This document shows, piece by piece, positions 1 to 11,821 of a DNA stretch of 64,000 nt (the first letter of the stretch is position 1; each line of letters begins with the position of its first letter). The stretch is from contig CAUYUJ010014174.1 of assembly GCA_963575745.1 (NCBI GenBank), positions 35,001 to 99,000 of the forward strand. Direction: 5' to 3'. Under the pieces are notes generated by a model. That model was not told the origin of the DNA and made no database searches. It was given only the letters and a program-made list of their open reading frames with translations. Made by a program: the position numbers and the translations under genes. The stretch is from Prorocentrum cordatum. Lineage: Eukaryota; Sar; Dinophyceae; Prorocentrales; Prorocentraceae.

Positions 1-33
<33 letters not shown>

Positions 34-62
34 ACTACTACTACTACTACTACTAGTAATAT

Positions 63-104
<42 letters not shown>

Positions 105-175
105 GACTTCTACGATTACGACCACTAATTCTGTTCTACTACTACTATCAGTACTACTACTACCACTGTTGCAGG
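1..175. repeat. Trinucleotide array, (CTG)n passing into (CTA)n
   Basis: The window opens inside a trinucleotide array: about ten CTG units, then CTA/ACT units with scattered substitutions. It runs off the left edge, so its full length is unknown. All frames stay open here only because of the three-base period. Confidence 0.95.
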
Positions 176-1690
176 CTGGGAAAGGCTTTCTGCTGACGCC
201 GCCACATGGTTCAATGCCGCAATAGGCTATGTGTCAGAGGTGGTTGTACTATGTGGTACAGTGGCCGAACACATTGCGCTTCGGATGTCCACACCCACTG
301 CCCCAGTTACTGTGCCGTGATGAAAGATTGCCCTATGTTGACGGATCGGCGAAAGTGCATCTTGCGTCCGCACACGCCGCTGGTCGCCCCGCTGGGGGCG
401 TGGAGCCTGGTACACTGTTTCGGGGGAGGTGCCTCGCTTTCGGGGCGAAGGACAACTTGGGGCTGGGCACCTTATTTCGAATCTCATTACGCCAAACCGG
501 ATGGTGGTTCGAGAACGGCTGTCCTCACAAAAACAGTTGCCTTGACGGTTTGAGCTCGCTTCTAATCAGTAGAATTCGGTTCAATGAACGTTTCGCGTGG
601 GAGTTCCCTCTACATACGGCGTCCGTCCCGGTTTGAATCGCAAGTATGACGGTTCGACAATAGCAAATCGTGTGGGCCATCTTCCCAACAATTGTGGTTT
701 TGTCGGTTCGATTTCGGTTCGAAGCAATATAATATGGTTCCAAACATTTCGAGAACGAGCTTTTCGCTAGGGACTTCCCTCGGAATAGGATTGGACCCTG
801 GTTCCGCACAGTGGGATGGCGGTTCCAAAATGCCAAACCGCGTGGGGCGTCCTCGCCAAAATGGCTTCTCTTGACGGTCCCACAGCATTTCCAAGCAAGA
901 GAAGTGGGCTACGAAAAATTGGAAAACGAGCGTTTCACGTGAGACGTCGTTGGAAATACAAGTGGAATGTGGCCCCAAACAGTGTCCAAACAAAATAATC
1001 GCGCGGGACATGCCCTGCAAATGGCGTGCGCCCCATTTCAAATAACGACGGCCGCGGCGACGACGACGACGACGACCACGACGATGACCACGACGATATG
1101 CGTTCTCGCCTCGCCGCCGGCCACGCTTGGCCGCGTCTCGGTCTGGCCGACCTTCGTTCCTTTCAACAAGGTCAGGCCCACGGGGCGGCGCTTCCCCGAT
1201 TCCCCCCTGCGGGAGGGGGACGTGCCGGGGGAGATAAAGCCACCCTTCCCCTGGGGACATACTGCTGTCACCCCAAACACGGACACTTAGGAGCCAAGCC
1301 GCCCGTCAGGGCTATTTGTTGCTAGTGTCGCTGGTTCGACCGCAGGACCTAATCGAAAATCAACATGTTCTGGATCATATCTCTTTGTTTTTTTGTTGGT
1401 TGCCATTCCTTTTTCGCCTTGACTTGGGCTCCACCCGCTCACTTTGATAACATTCGAATCAAAGGAGTGTATCACCCCCGGGCCCCCCCACCCCAGCGCG
1501 AGCCCGTTTACAATTTTGTGGGGGGGCGCGTTTGGATCACATGTCCGGTGAGGCGTACAGGGTTGGGTGCGGAAGGTTTAGTTTGTTTTTGCTTGTTGAA
1601 CGGATCGATCCATCTATCGTTCTACTGCTATGGCGGATACGTCCGCTACTACGCCTATATTTACCAGTACCGGTAGCATTTGTAATCGAA
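176..1690. other. Non-coding stretch with degenerate ~165-170 bp tandem repeats
   Basis: No gene is supported. Two to three diverged units lie between about 570 and 960: GAACGTTTCGCGTGGGAG near 587 recurs as GAACGAGCTTTTCGCTAGGG near 752 and weakly near 924. The second half of the unit (CAAATCGTGTGGG near 664, CAAACCGCGTGGGG near 834) recurs at the same spacing. A short (ACG)n run lies at about 1048-1100. The rest shows nothing recognisable. Confidence 0.6.
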
Positions 1691-1747
1691 CTACGACTAC
1701 TCCTACTTCTACGATCCTCACGACTACTACTACCACTACTACTACTA

Positions 1748-1795
<48 letters not shown>

Positions 1796-1949
1796 TCGCT
1801 ACTACTACTACTACTACTACGACTACTACTACTACTACGACTACTACTACTACAACAATATCAACAACTACTACTACTACTACGACTACTACCATTACGA
1901 CTACTATTACTTCTATTACTACTACTACTATTACTACTAATAATACTAT

Positions 1950-1991
<42 letters not shown>

Positions 1992-2129
1992 AATTGCAAG
2001 TGCTACTGCCACTCCACTCTAGATACCAGTAGTACTACTACTGCTCTTGCTACAACTACGACTACTGCTATTGCTACTGCTACTACTTTAATAAGCACTA
2101 CTACTACTACTACTACTACTGCTACTACG

Positions 2130-2164
<35 letters not shown>

Positions 2165-2402
2165 GACTACGAATACTACTACGGCCACCAGTATCATTAT
2201 GACTTCTACGGCTACGACTACTTCTACCACCACGATAATTAGTACCACTACGACGACTACCACTTCTACTACTATGTCTACTGCTATTACTACTACTGCT
2301 AGTACTACTACTACTACTACGAAGGTACGGCTACCATTTCTACCAGTACTATTATCACTACTCTACTACTAGCACGACTACTACTACGACGACGACTACT
2401 AT

Positions 2403-2439
<37 letters not shown>

Positions 2440-2850
2440 GCTACTACTTTTACTTTTACTACAACTACCGACCAGAACTACCATTACTACTACGACTACT
2501 GCGTTTTTGGCTACCACTATTGCTACTACGATTGGCAACCGTATGTCCATTGTTTTTACCACTACTACTTTTACTACTACTACTACTACTGCTCTCATTA
2601 TGACTACTACGACTGCTACTACTACTTCTACTACGACTACTACTACGACTACGGCCACGACCTCTATTACTTCTACCACTACTACGCTTACTACTACTAT
2701 TATGAGTACCACACAAACACTACTGGTACTAATACTACTACTACCACTCCCACTACTACCACTCCTACTACTACTCCTACTATTACTATTACTACTACTA
2801 CTACTACGACGACTACTACGACGACTACTACGACTGCGACTACTATTATT
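1690..2850. repeat. Long imperfect (ACT)n / (AGT)n trinucleotide array
   Basis: About 1.15 kb of ACT units, interrupted by ACG, ATT and CTT triplets that mostly keep the three-base phase. Poly-Thr, poly-Leu and poly-Val readings come from the period and are not genes. The phase-keeping interruptions suggest growth by slippage followed by point mutation. Confidence 0.95.
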
Positions 2851-2899
2851 CCCCACATCCAAAGTGGGTTTCTTGTTTTCTCTGGACACCCCGCGCAGG

Positions 2900-3190
2900 A
2901 ACAGGAACACACACACACACCCACTCACACTCACTCACACTCTCATCATCAACCTCATCAGCATCATCGATGATGCTCTCTCACATGCTTAGTCACTCAC
3001 ATACTCATCATCATCATCACTCGCACTCTCTCACACGCTCACGAACATCATCATCATCATCATCGGCATCGGCATCATCCTCATTCAAACATCATCATCG
3101 CCACCACCACCCACAATCAATTATCATCCTCTTCACCACTCATCTCCACCACCACTCATCATCCTCATCCTCATCATCGTTGAGTAAATT
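2900..3190. repeat. CA-rich then (CAT)n low-complexity tract
   Basis: A short CACACACAC tract passes into CATCATCAT and CACCACCAC runs. It directly abuts the satellite-like array that follows. No coding evidence. Confidence 0.9.
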
Positions 3191-4230
3191 GTGAGGAAGT
3201 CTCAGGCGGGAGCCCCCTCCCTATGGGGCCCGCCGATCATGTTGGTACTCCGAGCGGGTCATCGGAAACCTGTAACTGTCGTCACTTTTGGGCTCGTCAA
3301 GCCTGAAAATGGAGGAAGTCTCAGGCGGGAGCCTCGTCTGTGAGTGAATTGGGAGGAAGTCTCAGGCGGGAGCTCCCTCCCTATAAGGCCCGCAGATCAT
3401 GTTGGTAATCCGAGCGGGTCATCGGAACCTTGTAGCTGTCGTCACTTCTGGGCTCCCCAAGCCTGAATTTGGAGGAAGTCTCAGGCGGGAGCCTCGTTTG
3501 TGAGTGAAATATGAGGAAGGCTCAGGCGGGAGCCCCCTCCCCATGGGGCCCGCAGATCATGTTGGGCCGAGCGGGTCATCGGAAACGTGTAACTGTCGTC
3601 ACTTTTGGGCTCCTCAAGCTTGAATTTGGAGGACGTCTCAGGCGGGAGCCTCGTCTCTGAGTGAATTGCGAGGAAGTCTCAGGCGGGAGCCCCCTCCCTA
3701 TGGGGCCCGCAGGCCTGAATTTGGAGGAAGTCTCAGGCGGGAGCTTCGTCTGTGAGTGAATTGTGAGGAAGTCTCAGGCGGGAGTTCCCTCCCTATGGGG
3801 CCCGCAGATCATGTTGGTAATCCGAGCGGGTCATCGGAATCTTGTAATTGTCGTCACTTCTGGGCTCCTCAAGCCTGAATGTGGAGGAAGTCTCAGGCGG
3901 GAGCCTCGTCTGTGAGTGAATTCTGAGGAAGGCTAATGCGGGAGACCCCTCCCTATGGGGCCCGCAGATCATGTTGGTAATCCGAGCGGGTCATCGGAAC
4001 CTTGTAACTGTCGTCACTTTTGGGCTCGTCAAGCCTGAATTTGGAGGAAGTCTCAGGCGGGAGCCTCGTCTGTGAGTGAATTGGGAGGAAGTCTCAGGCG
4101 GGAGCTCCCTCCCTATGGGGCCCGCAGATCATGTTGGTAATCCGAGCGGGTCATCGGAACCCTGTAATTGTCGTCACTTTTGGGCTCCTCAAGCATGAAT
4201 ATGGAGGAAGTCGCATGCGGTTTTGTCCAG
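3190..4230. repeat. Satellite-like tandem array, ~159-bp unit, about 6.5 copies
   Basis: Units start with GAGGAAGTCTCAGGCGGGAG and continue through CCCTCCCTATGGGGCCCGC, GAGCGGGTCATCGGAA and TGTCGTCACTT. Unit starts lie near 3192, 3352, 3512, 3669, 3768, 3927 and 4086, giving periods of 157-160 bp and one shortened unit of 99 bp. The core GAAGTCTCAGGCGGGAG occurs twice per unit, so the unit itself is an older internal duplication. Copies differ by only a few substitutions. 159 is a multiple of three, but stops occur in the frames, so I read it as non-coding. Confidence 0.95.
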
Positions 4231-4690
4231 GGCGGAGGCGAAACAGCTCGCGGCAGAGCTGGGCTTCGTGCCGCCTTCCGCCTGAGCGCGGCTGCGCCTC
4301 GCTCGAAGCCCGCGGGGTTGTCCCAACGGCTTGGTCTTGCGCGCCAACGGCTCGCGGGGTTGTCCCGACAGCCTGGCCCGCGGGGTTGTCCCAACGGCTG
4401 CGCGACGTGACCAGTAGAGAACGCGCCTGTGCTGGCCGTGGCGGCGACGGCGCCGAGGAACATCGACATGCGCGCTCATGCAACAGGAAGGGGAGGAGGT
4501 GGCGGGGCGCGGAACAAACAGGGGGGCGAGGATGGGGACAACGTAAAGAGTGGAAGGGGGGCCCGCGCCAAGGCGACAGGAACTATACGCAGAAGAGACA
4601 GCCAGGACGCCTCACCAACCACGAGGACGACGGTGATGGTTTTTTTTTTTCCAGATTCGCCCAGAGGATTCTTATGTGGGGTTCTTCCGT
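4231..4690. other. GC-rich spacer with a threefold short repeat
   Basis: No gene supported. CGCGGGGTTGTCCCAACGGC occurs at 4311 and 4379 and, with changes, at 4353. A run of ten T lies near 4640. Confidence 0.6.
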
Positions 4691-4699
4691 CGGAGTAAT

Positions 4700-4724
4700 T
4701 ACTTCTTGCTACTTCGAATACTAT

Positions 4725-4790
<66 letters not shown>

Positions 4791-4928
4791 GAATAATACT
4801 ACTACTACTACTGTACTACTACTACTACTATTACTACTATTACTACTACTACTACTACTACTACTCTATTACTACTATTCTATTACTACTACTACTACTT
4901 CTACTACGACTACTACTACTACTACTAT

Positions 4929-4979
<51 letters not shown>

Positions 4980-5060
4980 TACTACGACTACCACTACCAC
5001 TACCACTACCCCTACCACTACCACTACCACTACGACGACTATTAGCAGTTGTACTACGAA
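4700..5060. repeat. (ACT)n trinucleotide array ending in (CTACCA)n
   Basis: About 360 bp of ACT/TAC units, ending at 4985-5030 in a six-base variant (ACTACC). Same class as the array at 1690-2850. Confidence 0.95.
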
Positions 5061-5369
5061 GCTGCTACCAATAATTCTACTACTTCTGTCACAGCTACTA
5101 CTACTACTAGCACCACTGCGTCGACTACTTTCACCACTGGTATGGTAATACGAGTACTTATACTGTTGTTTCGACTGTCTCTTACCACCTCTCATAGGCG
5201 AAGGCGACTGTGCACATCTCAACTATTATGTTTCTATTGTTTACGACAGTATTGTGTCTACTGCTGCGGCTATACGGCTATTGCTACCGCCGCCTCGCAA
5301 AAAGTCATGGCGGCAGAACCTCACAGACGCAAGCCGTGGGAAAGGAGGACAAGGCGCGCCCGCTGCGTC

Positions 5370-6300
5370 GCATCCGATCGTTCAAGGTTGAATTTGGTCG
5401 CGGCCACGGCGTCCGCCCCGATCGTTCAACCTTGAAGGGATCGTGGCCCTGATCGTTCAAGGTTGGATTCCGTCGCGTCCTGTGGCATGTCCGTGTCCCT
5501 CGGTGCTTACGCGTCCTTCCATCATTTTTTGCTTCTGCGCCCCCCCCGTGCGGCCCCGATCGTTCAAAGTTGACTTCGTTCGGGCCCTGCGGTGCTGCGG
5601 CTCCGAGTTATGCTGCCGTGTTGCTTCTCCGGCGCCCTCCGCTGCTCCAGTAGAACGAGTCTTCGGATTTTCCCGTGTTCTCAGGTGCTTCAGTGTCCTC
5701 GGGGATCCCCGTGTTCTGCGAGAAGTCACTTGCGAGAATGCGAGATGGCGGGTTCAACAATGCGAGAAGGCGCGTGCGATAATGCGAGAAGTCCCACGGC
5801 AGCCCGCACAGGGCGCGCCTCCGCGCACGCCGCTCCAGTTCCAGTTCCAGTTCCTAGGATTCCCGTGTCCTCCTGTGTTTTTGTGTCTTTTGATGTTTCT
5901 GTGCCTTGCGGTGCTTCCGTATATTTTGGCGCTGTTTGTCTTCCCGTGTTCTCTTGCCTTTTCGGTGTTTCCGTGTCTCCTGGCGTGTTGTGCGTATTCG
6001 AGGGGACTTCCGGGGGCAGCGGAGGGTGCGGGAGCAACAAAGCAGAGCACGGAGGCGCAGCAACGACAGAGTTTTTTCTTGAACGACTGAGGGCGGCACC
6101 AGCGGGGCCAGGAAATGCCGCATGGTAGAACCATGCGTAAACACCCAGCGACACGGCAACGCCACAAAACCAACCGGAATTCAAGAATTTTGAACGATCG
6201 GGGCCGCGATCGATTCAAGGTCGCAGGATCGCCGCGGTGACAAAAACCTTTGCGCGCGCCAGCGCCGCACGAACCCACCGTAGACCGTAGATCCATTGCT
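5370..6300. repeat. Region bounded by copies of the GATCGTTCAAGGTTGAA motif
   Basis: GATCGTTCAAGGTTGAA or close variants occur near 5377, 5425 (mirrored centre), 5451 and 5563, and in inverted form near 6190 and 6209. The motif is nearly self-complementary. The same motif builds the element at 31005-31201. Between the copies (5570-6180) there is no supported gene; the open frames have atypical low-complexity composition. Confidence 0.5.
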
Positions 6301-6560
6301 GCAGACCGGCATAATCCCGCGTAGTTCCCTGTGGCCCGGCGGAATCGGGTTGAACAGGGGCGGACTATCCAAATGCATCCGGTTCAGTGGCCCTTGATTC
6401 GGGACTGATCGGCATGAATCGTTTTTTTATGTAAACAACCAAGTCGGCGGCGAGGGGGGGCACGCCGGCGACGAAACCCATGGCATCCCGCGTAAGCCGG
6501 CGTAGTTTGGGCTCTGTGGGCTCAGTGGTTCGTCGATATGAGTTCTTAGCCCGGAGTTCG
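6301..6560. other. Spacer, nothing recognisable
   Basis: No repeat partner or coding signal seen. It contains a run of seven T near 6423 and short G runs. Confidence 0.4.
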
Positions 6561-6563
6561 GGA

Positions 6564-6736
6564 CGATCGAAATGGGTACGGAAAGATATGGGACGAGGCC
6601 CAACAGCAGTTCTTGTTCATTTTGACCAGGACTCGCTGTCCGCGCCGCCGCGGTCGGTGTCCCTTGAAGATGCAACGCCGCCTGCCCAACAGCGGCCGCT
6701 GACGGTTTTGGACAACACCTGTCGTTGGGTAGTGTG
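6564..6736. mobile_element. MITE-like element, family BB, short copy
   Basis: The left end reads GGCCCAACAGCAGTTCTTGT and continues to CGCTGTCCGCGCCG. The right end, reverse-complemented, reads CCCAACGACAGGTGTTGTCC and continues to GTCAGCGGCCGCTG. The ends form an imperfect inverted repeat of about 45 bp. The larger element at 16350-17572 has the same ends with about 1.1 kb of extra DNA inside. Confidence 0.6.
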
Positions 6737-6885
6737 CCAAGGCGTCCAAACAAAGCGTTCCTACGAAGGCCTCCCCGAAGTTGCCTCCTGACGTGTCGGC
6801 GCCGCCCCTCCAGGCCACCCGCGAGGGCGCGAGGATCGTCGCGTCCCTTCCTCGATGACGGCGGCACGAGGCGCGAAGGTAATCT

Positions 6886-7052
6886 CAAGTCGGGCATGGC
6901 CCTCTACAGGAAGAAGATCCAAGGGTATTGAAGCAGAGGTCGAAGGACGGTGCTCCGCGCTCTCCTGGCTATCTTGTTTTTTGTTGTTCCGTGCTCGTTC
7001 GAAACAATCACTTCGACGTCCGCCTGTGGGAGGACATGCCCGGCCTAAACTT
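6886..7052. mobile_element. MITE-like element, family P, copy 1
   Basis: The left end contains GTCGGGCATGGCCCTCTACA; the right end contains CCGCCTGTGGGAGGACATGC followed by CCGGCCTAAACTT. The right end is the imperfect reverse complement of the left. No coding sequence inside. The same paired ends occur six more times in the window, about 145-215 bp apart except in one enlarged copy. Confidence 0.75.
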
Positions 7053-7265
7053 GATCGCGCAGCGCGGTGCGCCGTGCGCGCAGGCAGGTGATCTATAGTT
7101 CCTCGAGGGTCGCCGTCGTCACCCCTTCTGAAGTAGGTCGCCGCCGTGCGCCGTTGGGCCGGGTAGGCTGGTTCTACCGTGGCGCGCCGCTCGTGGAGCC
7201 CGAGCCCCCCCCCCCATGCCCGGCCGCCGCCGCCGCGCGCGCGCCCCCCTCATATTCGGGGGCGG

Positions 7266-7450
7266 CAAAGAGGGGGGTGATGATTAGGGGGGGGTGGATG
7301 TCATGGCGGGGGCCATGATATTTCCCCAGATTTCAAGGCGCCTCTTCTTGTTTCATTATTACGTCCCTGGCCCCCCCGCTGGGCCGCGCACATGCCGCCG
7401 GTCATGATTTGCACCTCCCCCTCTTGGATATTCCCCTCTTTGCCGTTCTT
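7266..7450. repeat. Interspersed repeat, family X, copy 1
   Basis: Shares GGTGATGATTAGGGGGGGG, TGGCGGGGGCCATGAT and CTGGGCCGCGCACATGCCGC with 48455-48640, 49645-49830 and 51965-52115. Contains the palindrome-like GGGGGCCATG. Non-coding. Confidence 0.8.
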
Positions 7451-8600
7451 GATTATTTGAGCAACGCAGAACAAAACGGTTTTCGACTGATTGCGCCGAC
7501 ATTTGCGCGCAAGTTGGTCGCGCAAGGTCGCGCGCACGCGCCCTCGCTTACAGCGTAGCGTGCCGCGCCGGCGGCGCGTGAGCCACCGCATAAGGCCGCC
7601 ATGCCATCTCGCGCAAGACCCGTCTGTGATCGTCGCTCAGTCGTTTTTGTTCCTCCCAGAGGCGCGAGACTCCAGGCTTCCCCAAAAGGGTTCTGGCACC
7701 ATCGCGCGACGCACGTTTTTTGACCGTTGCCCGCCTCGGGCGGCCTTCGTCGGGGCAGGTGACCGTCAGAGAGAACGCCTCAGCGTGAAAGGTGGTTCCG
7801 GGGAAGTGGTCTGAACCTCTTGGGGGTGCACGTGGGGCGTTCCAACAGGGCCTTGCGCCCGGGACCGAACAGGCGCTTCATATTCTTCCCGCAGGATCTT
7901 AGGACCTAGGATGAGGCGGAGGGGCAGAGGGGTTGCAGGGCGGGCGGATGCAGCGCTCGAGCGTTCCTCGGCGCTCTCTGGCATTGTAGTTTATCCTCGG
8001 TCGTTGTAGGTTCTCGGTTGCCCTCGGGTGCCTTCGGTCGCTATCGCTGGTCTTTGGCCGCTCTCGTGCGCTGTCTGGCGCCCTCGATTGTCTCAGGGCC
8101 CGGGGCACCCCTGGCAGCTGTCAGCGTCCCCTGGCGATCTCGGGCGCTCTCGGGGCGGTCTGGGGCGTGAAGCGGAGTAGCAGGGGAGGAATCTGTGGAT
8201 GATGGGGAAGGGAGGAGGGAGGGATGAGGTATCGGACAAGGGGGTCCTAGAGTCTAGAGGGAGGAGGGTGACGAGAGCGACGACGACAAGGCGGAGGGGT
8301 CGAAGAGGCAGCAGGGACGAGGAATGGATGGATGGATGATCAAGCAGATCATCAGGAGCACCAGGAGGAGGACGAACAGGAGGAGCAGCAGACGGAGGAA
8401 ACGGAGGCGGAAGGGAGGAGATTGAGGGGGTATCGAGAGAGAGCGGGAAGAGGAGGTGAAAGTAGAGGCGGAAAAGCGAGAACGGAGAGGATGTGGAAGC
8501 GGAGGTGGGAATAGGATCAATGATACAATATTATAATGGATACGATTGATGTGTCGGTTGGGGGGAGGGGAGGGGGGAGCTCCCTCGCAGTTCACCATGC
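7451..8600. other. No gene supported; purine-rich end
   Basis: 7451-8170 shows no recognisable feature. 8190-8520 is purine-rich on the plus strand (GGAGGA and GAGGAG runs, interrupted) and resembles a decayed (GGA)n tract. Confidence 0.5.
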
Positions 8601-8607
8601 AAACTGC

Positions 8608-8765
8608 ACACTTTTTCGAATTGAACAACTTTCGGAGGTCTGCGCGGCTTTTTTGTGTCCGCGTTGATACCTTCCACCCCTGGCGCGCTTCGCGCATCTG
8701 GGGGAGGGGGCCGTCCTCGACATGACAGATCCACACGGACCTCCGGAAGCCCCGATCTGTTTACG
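8608..8765. mobile_element. MITE-like element, family R, diverged copy
   Basis: TTTCGGAGGTCTGCGCGG on the left pairs with the reverse complement of CACACGGACCTCCGGAAG on the right. The centre carries the TGGCGCGCTTCGCGCA hairpin typical of this family. More diverged than the copies at 14581 and 53708. Confidence 0.5.
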
Positions 8766-8829
8766 TGGAACTTTTTGTTTTCCATGATTGTGTAGGCCTG
8801 ACGGCCAGTGCCGCCGACTCTGAAAGACA

Positions 8830-9000
8830 TCGACGACGACCAGGAGGGGGAGGAGGAGGAGGAGAAGGAGGAGGAGTATGAGGAGGATTAGGAGGCGGAG
8901 ATAGGAGGAGGAACAGGACTCCCCCCTGGGACCCCCCCCCCTTGGGGAGGAGGACCGGTGGAGGACCGGCGTGGGAGAGGGGAGGGGGGGGGGGGATGAG
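8830..9000. repeat. Purine-rich (GGA)n tract with G runs
   Basis: Short imperfect GGA/GAG tract followed by several runs of G and C. Low complexity only. Confidence 0.8.
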
Positions 9001-9224
9001 GACCCCCAGAGTGCTCACGTGGAACTTCCTGATTCAATGATTTGGCCTCTCCCTCCTCCCGCCCGTCAGCGACGTGCCAAGGGGTGACGTGGGAAGGCTC
9101 AGGCCTGCTCTCCGGGCGGCGGGGCTCCTCGGAAGCCCGTGGGCCTCTTCGGAAGCCGACCGCGGCCTCGGAGAGGGCTTAGCGAGCCGCTCAGTTGGCT
9201 TGAGGCCCTCTGTCGGGAGGGGAA

Positions 9225-9372
9225 CAACACACAGTCACAGTTAATCGTCGATTCTCAGAAAATATGGGAAAAGATGGGAAGTGGGAGGGAATACAAAAAC
9301 CCAGAAAATATAGGAAAATATCGGGAATCCTGTTATTTGTGTGTATTTGTTTGTGTGTCCCAGTGTCCCTTC
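9225..9372. mobile_element. Interspersed repeat, family CC, copy 1
   Basis: Core AAAATATGGGAAAAGATGGG, then GTGGGAGGGAATACAAAAAC, AATATAGGAAAATAT and TGTTATTTGTGTGTATTTG. The same blocks occur in order at 14405-14556 and, more diverged, at 61165-61310. The ends are weak inverted repeats (CACACAGTCACA against TTTGTGTGTCC), suggesting a non-autonomous element. Confidence 0.7.
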
Positions 9373-9635
9373 ACTCTGAGCCCTCAGGTGAGGCCCGCCC
9401 TCTCTGTCCACAGGCGGTGTCTCTCCCCCAAATCCCCCGAGTTCCGCTCGAAACGTTCGGCCGACCAGAGAAAGAGGGAGAAGCTCTGGGATACAGCCCC
9501 ACGGGAGCTCTTCGGACGCGCACCCCTGTCAGGGACGGACGCCCCCCCCCCCATCGCCCATCGCATAACCCAGGGTTGGGCCCCAACTTTCTGGTCCATT
9601 CGAAAACTCCTCGAGCCTGGGATACATTGGAGGCC

Positions 9636-9790
9636 CATGCCAAGAAACACACTGCTTGCCTCCAGGGTGCCTGGGTTTCTTGGTTTTTATGGTTTGGCTA
9701 TGGAAAGCGCGGCGTTCCCAGACCAAACATCAATGGACGCCCTGGGGTCTCAGGGTTGGGTTTCTGGTGGAAGGTTTCTCGTGGTCGGGC
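9636..9790. repeat. Interspersed repeat shared with 24450-24590
   Basis: GCCTCCAGGGTGCC, ACCAAACATCAATGGACG and GGGTCTCAG.GTTGGGTTTC occur in the same order and spacing at 24450-24590. Two copies in the window; no inverted ends seen. Confidence 0.75.
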
Positions 9791-9834
9791 CCCTATGGTG
9801 CGCTCCGCGCAGGACATCCGCGACAAAAAGCGCC

Positions 9835-10049
9835 CCGTATCTACGGTTATGTCGGGCGTGTCCTTCTACAGGGGAATTTTCGACGAAAAACAAAAAATAC
9901 ACCAATAATGCACCCCGAAAAGGTTCAACAAGACTTAAAACAACTACTCCGTGTAGTATTTTTGGAGTATTGTTTGATTATGTTTTGGGTATTTTTTTTC
10001 CCGTCGAAAATCCCCCTGAAGGGGGACAGGCCCGACATAAATCTACGGA
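9835..10049. mobile_element. MITE-like element, family P, copy 2 (long ends)
   Basis: The left end CTACGGTTATGTCGGGCGTG and following TCCTTCTACAGG pairs with CCCTGAAGGGGGACAGGCC and following CGACATAAATCTACGG. The inverted ends are about 40 bp with a few mismatches. The AT-rich interior carries short T and A runs. No coding sequence. Confidence 0.75.
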
Positions 10050-10925
10050 GTCACGGCCCAGGGGCCTGGCCCGCGAGGCCGTTGTCACGGATCTGCTTTC
10101 CACCCAACGGCGCCCCTCGCGCGGCCGTCCTTCTCGGCCCAAGGCGCGCCCGCCTCGTGGCTTGACCTCCATTGCAAAGGGTCGACACACCGTCAAAAGC
10201 CTTCATGAGGACGCGCGGCTTTGCTCAGGGTACCCTTGCGTCCTTGCTCTTCTCTGCTCCTGCGTCCTTGAGGCTTTCGTCGTCCGCCGCCCCAAAAATC
10301 CCAGCTTCGGCTTCCAAGGGTCTTGCGTCCTTACCGCGCGTCCTTAGTCGGGTTTTCGACCGTGCCCCGTGTCATCTGCCTCCCCCCCCTGGGGCGCGCC
10401 GCCGGACACGAGACGGGTCCTCCTGCGGCCGGCCTGGCGCTATCCCGGGCTCGCGGGCCCGCACTTCCCCTCCCCCCCCCTGCCCCCCCTCGCGGAGAAC
10501 CGCCTCTCGAGGCGGGGGCTTCTACGCAACCGCCGCGGACCTCCGAGGGCGGTCTCTTCCGCGTGCGGGCGCGCCCCCCGCGGCTCCGCGAGAGGACATC
10601 TCATTTGTGGCCACGAAGATCCAGCTCACCTCGAAGCGCGTCCTCGGCGACGCGGCGGCCAGGGCCATGCTGAGCATGAGCGTTTAGGTTTTCTGTCCTG
10701 GAGACGGGTATATGTTGGCCGCCAAAGCATGTCGACTCTGCCAGTACAGAGCCCAGCGTTGGTGGCAGCGTGGGAGGCCCGCGACAACGAGCGAGTCGGG
10801 CTAGCCAGACGAGCCGGCTCGACCCCTTTTCCTGGCGGCCGGCCAAGCGGTCAGAGCCGCGGGCCGCCGCATATAGGACGTGCTACGAAATCTGTGCAAT
10901 ATTCACGAATCATTCGAGTCGGCGA
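10050..10925. other. No gene supported
   Basis: Long open frames cross this stretch in several phases, but they lack domain-like composition and match the GC bias. No repeat partner found. Confidence 0.4.
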
Positions 10926-10929
10926 AGCT

Positions 10930-11000
10930 ACTCCTCCTCATCCTCCCCCTCCTCCTCCTCCTCTTCCTCCTCCTCCTCCTCCTCCTCCTCCTCCCTCCCC
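10930..11000. repeat. (TCC)n tract
   Basis: About 70 bp of CTC/TCC units. Pyrimidine-rich on the plus strand. Confidence 0.9.
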
Positions 11001-11104
11001 ACCTCCCTCTCGCGGGACAGTGGAGAGAGGAGGGGCCGACGTGGCGGAGCAGGCGAAGCTACGTCATTCGAGACTCCTTCAGGGAATTCCTCGCCGCGCA
11101 ATAC

Positions 11105-11132
11105 GCTGTATATATATATGTATATATGTGCG

Positions 11133-11181
<49 letters not shown>

Positions 11182-11195
11182 TATATATATATACA
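11105..11195. repeat. (TA)n microsatellite
   Basis: About 90 bp of alternating TA with a few GT/GC interruptions. The only sizeable dinucleotide TA array seen in the window. Confidence 0.95.
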
Positions 11196-11199
11196 TGCT

Positions 11200-11820
11200 C
11201 TGCATGCGGACCATGTATCCAAAAAATGCACGGATGTAGTATGAAAAACAACGATGAGCTCATGCGTACATGCATTCATCGATTCATCATGTATTGCCAA
11301 TCCAATATGTTTGAAAATCCTATGTATTAAAAACTGCCCTGTATGTTGGCCCCCGCCGGGGCCCACGTCTGTCCATATCCACCGCCCGCTGGGCCCCCAG
11401 GACGGTCGGCTCCCAGGCGGCGGGCACGGATGCACCCCCGCCTCGCAGGCCCGCCCTCGTCGGAGGCGCAGGCCCGGGGGGGCGCGCGCCGGGCCGGCGC
11501 GCGCGGGCACACCTGGGGCTGCCCACGACGACAGAGGCTGGGCGTCGTCGGCTGGCCTCGCCCCCCCCCCCCCAGCGGAGAGCCTGGCTTCTCGCCCCCC
11601 CAACAAAAAAAAAAACACGACCCCCTTCCTCTTCGACCCCCTTCCTCTTCGACCCCCTTCCTCTTCGACCTACTTCCTCTTCGACCCCCCCCCAGCAAAA
11701 AAAGCGCGACCCCCTTCCTCGTCGACCCCTCCTCGGGAGGGGCCTCCTCCCCCTCGACCTGCTCTGGCCCCGTGGCCACGGCCGCCAGCGCAGGGCGAAG
11801 AAGATGCAGCCGAGGCTGCA
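11200..11820. other. No gene supported; short CCCCCTTCCTCTTCGA repeats
   Basis: CCCCCTTCCTCTTCGA is repeated about four times at 11620-11690, once with a changed start, and recurs with a change at 11709. It is flanked by runs of A and C. Nothing else recognisable. Confidence 0.5.
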
Positions 11821-11821
11821 G

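Noticed and set aside
1532-2032. Long Leu/Thr/Val open frames on both strands
   Set aside because: They arise from the (ACT)n array; every phase stays open and residues follow the triplet only.
3190-4230. CRISPR-like direct repeats
   Set aside because: The unit is 159 bp with similar sequence throughout; no short repeat with unique spacers, and the context is eukaryotic.
9139-10347. 402-codon open frame
   Set aside because: It crosses family CC, the repeat shared with 24450 and a family-P element; residue use follows local composition and no domain is seen.
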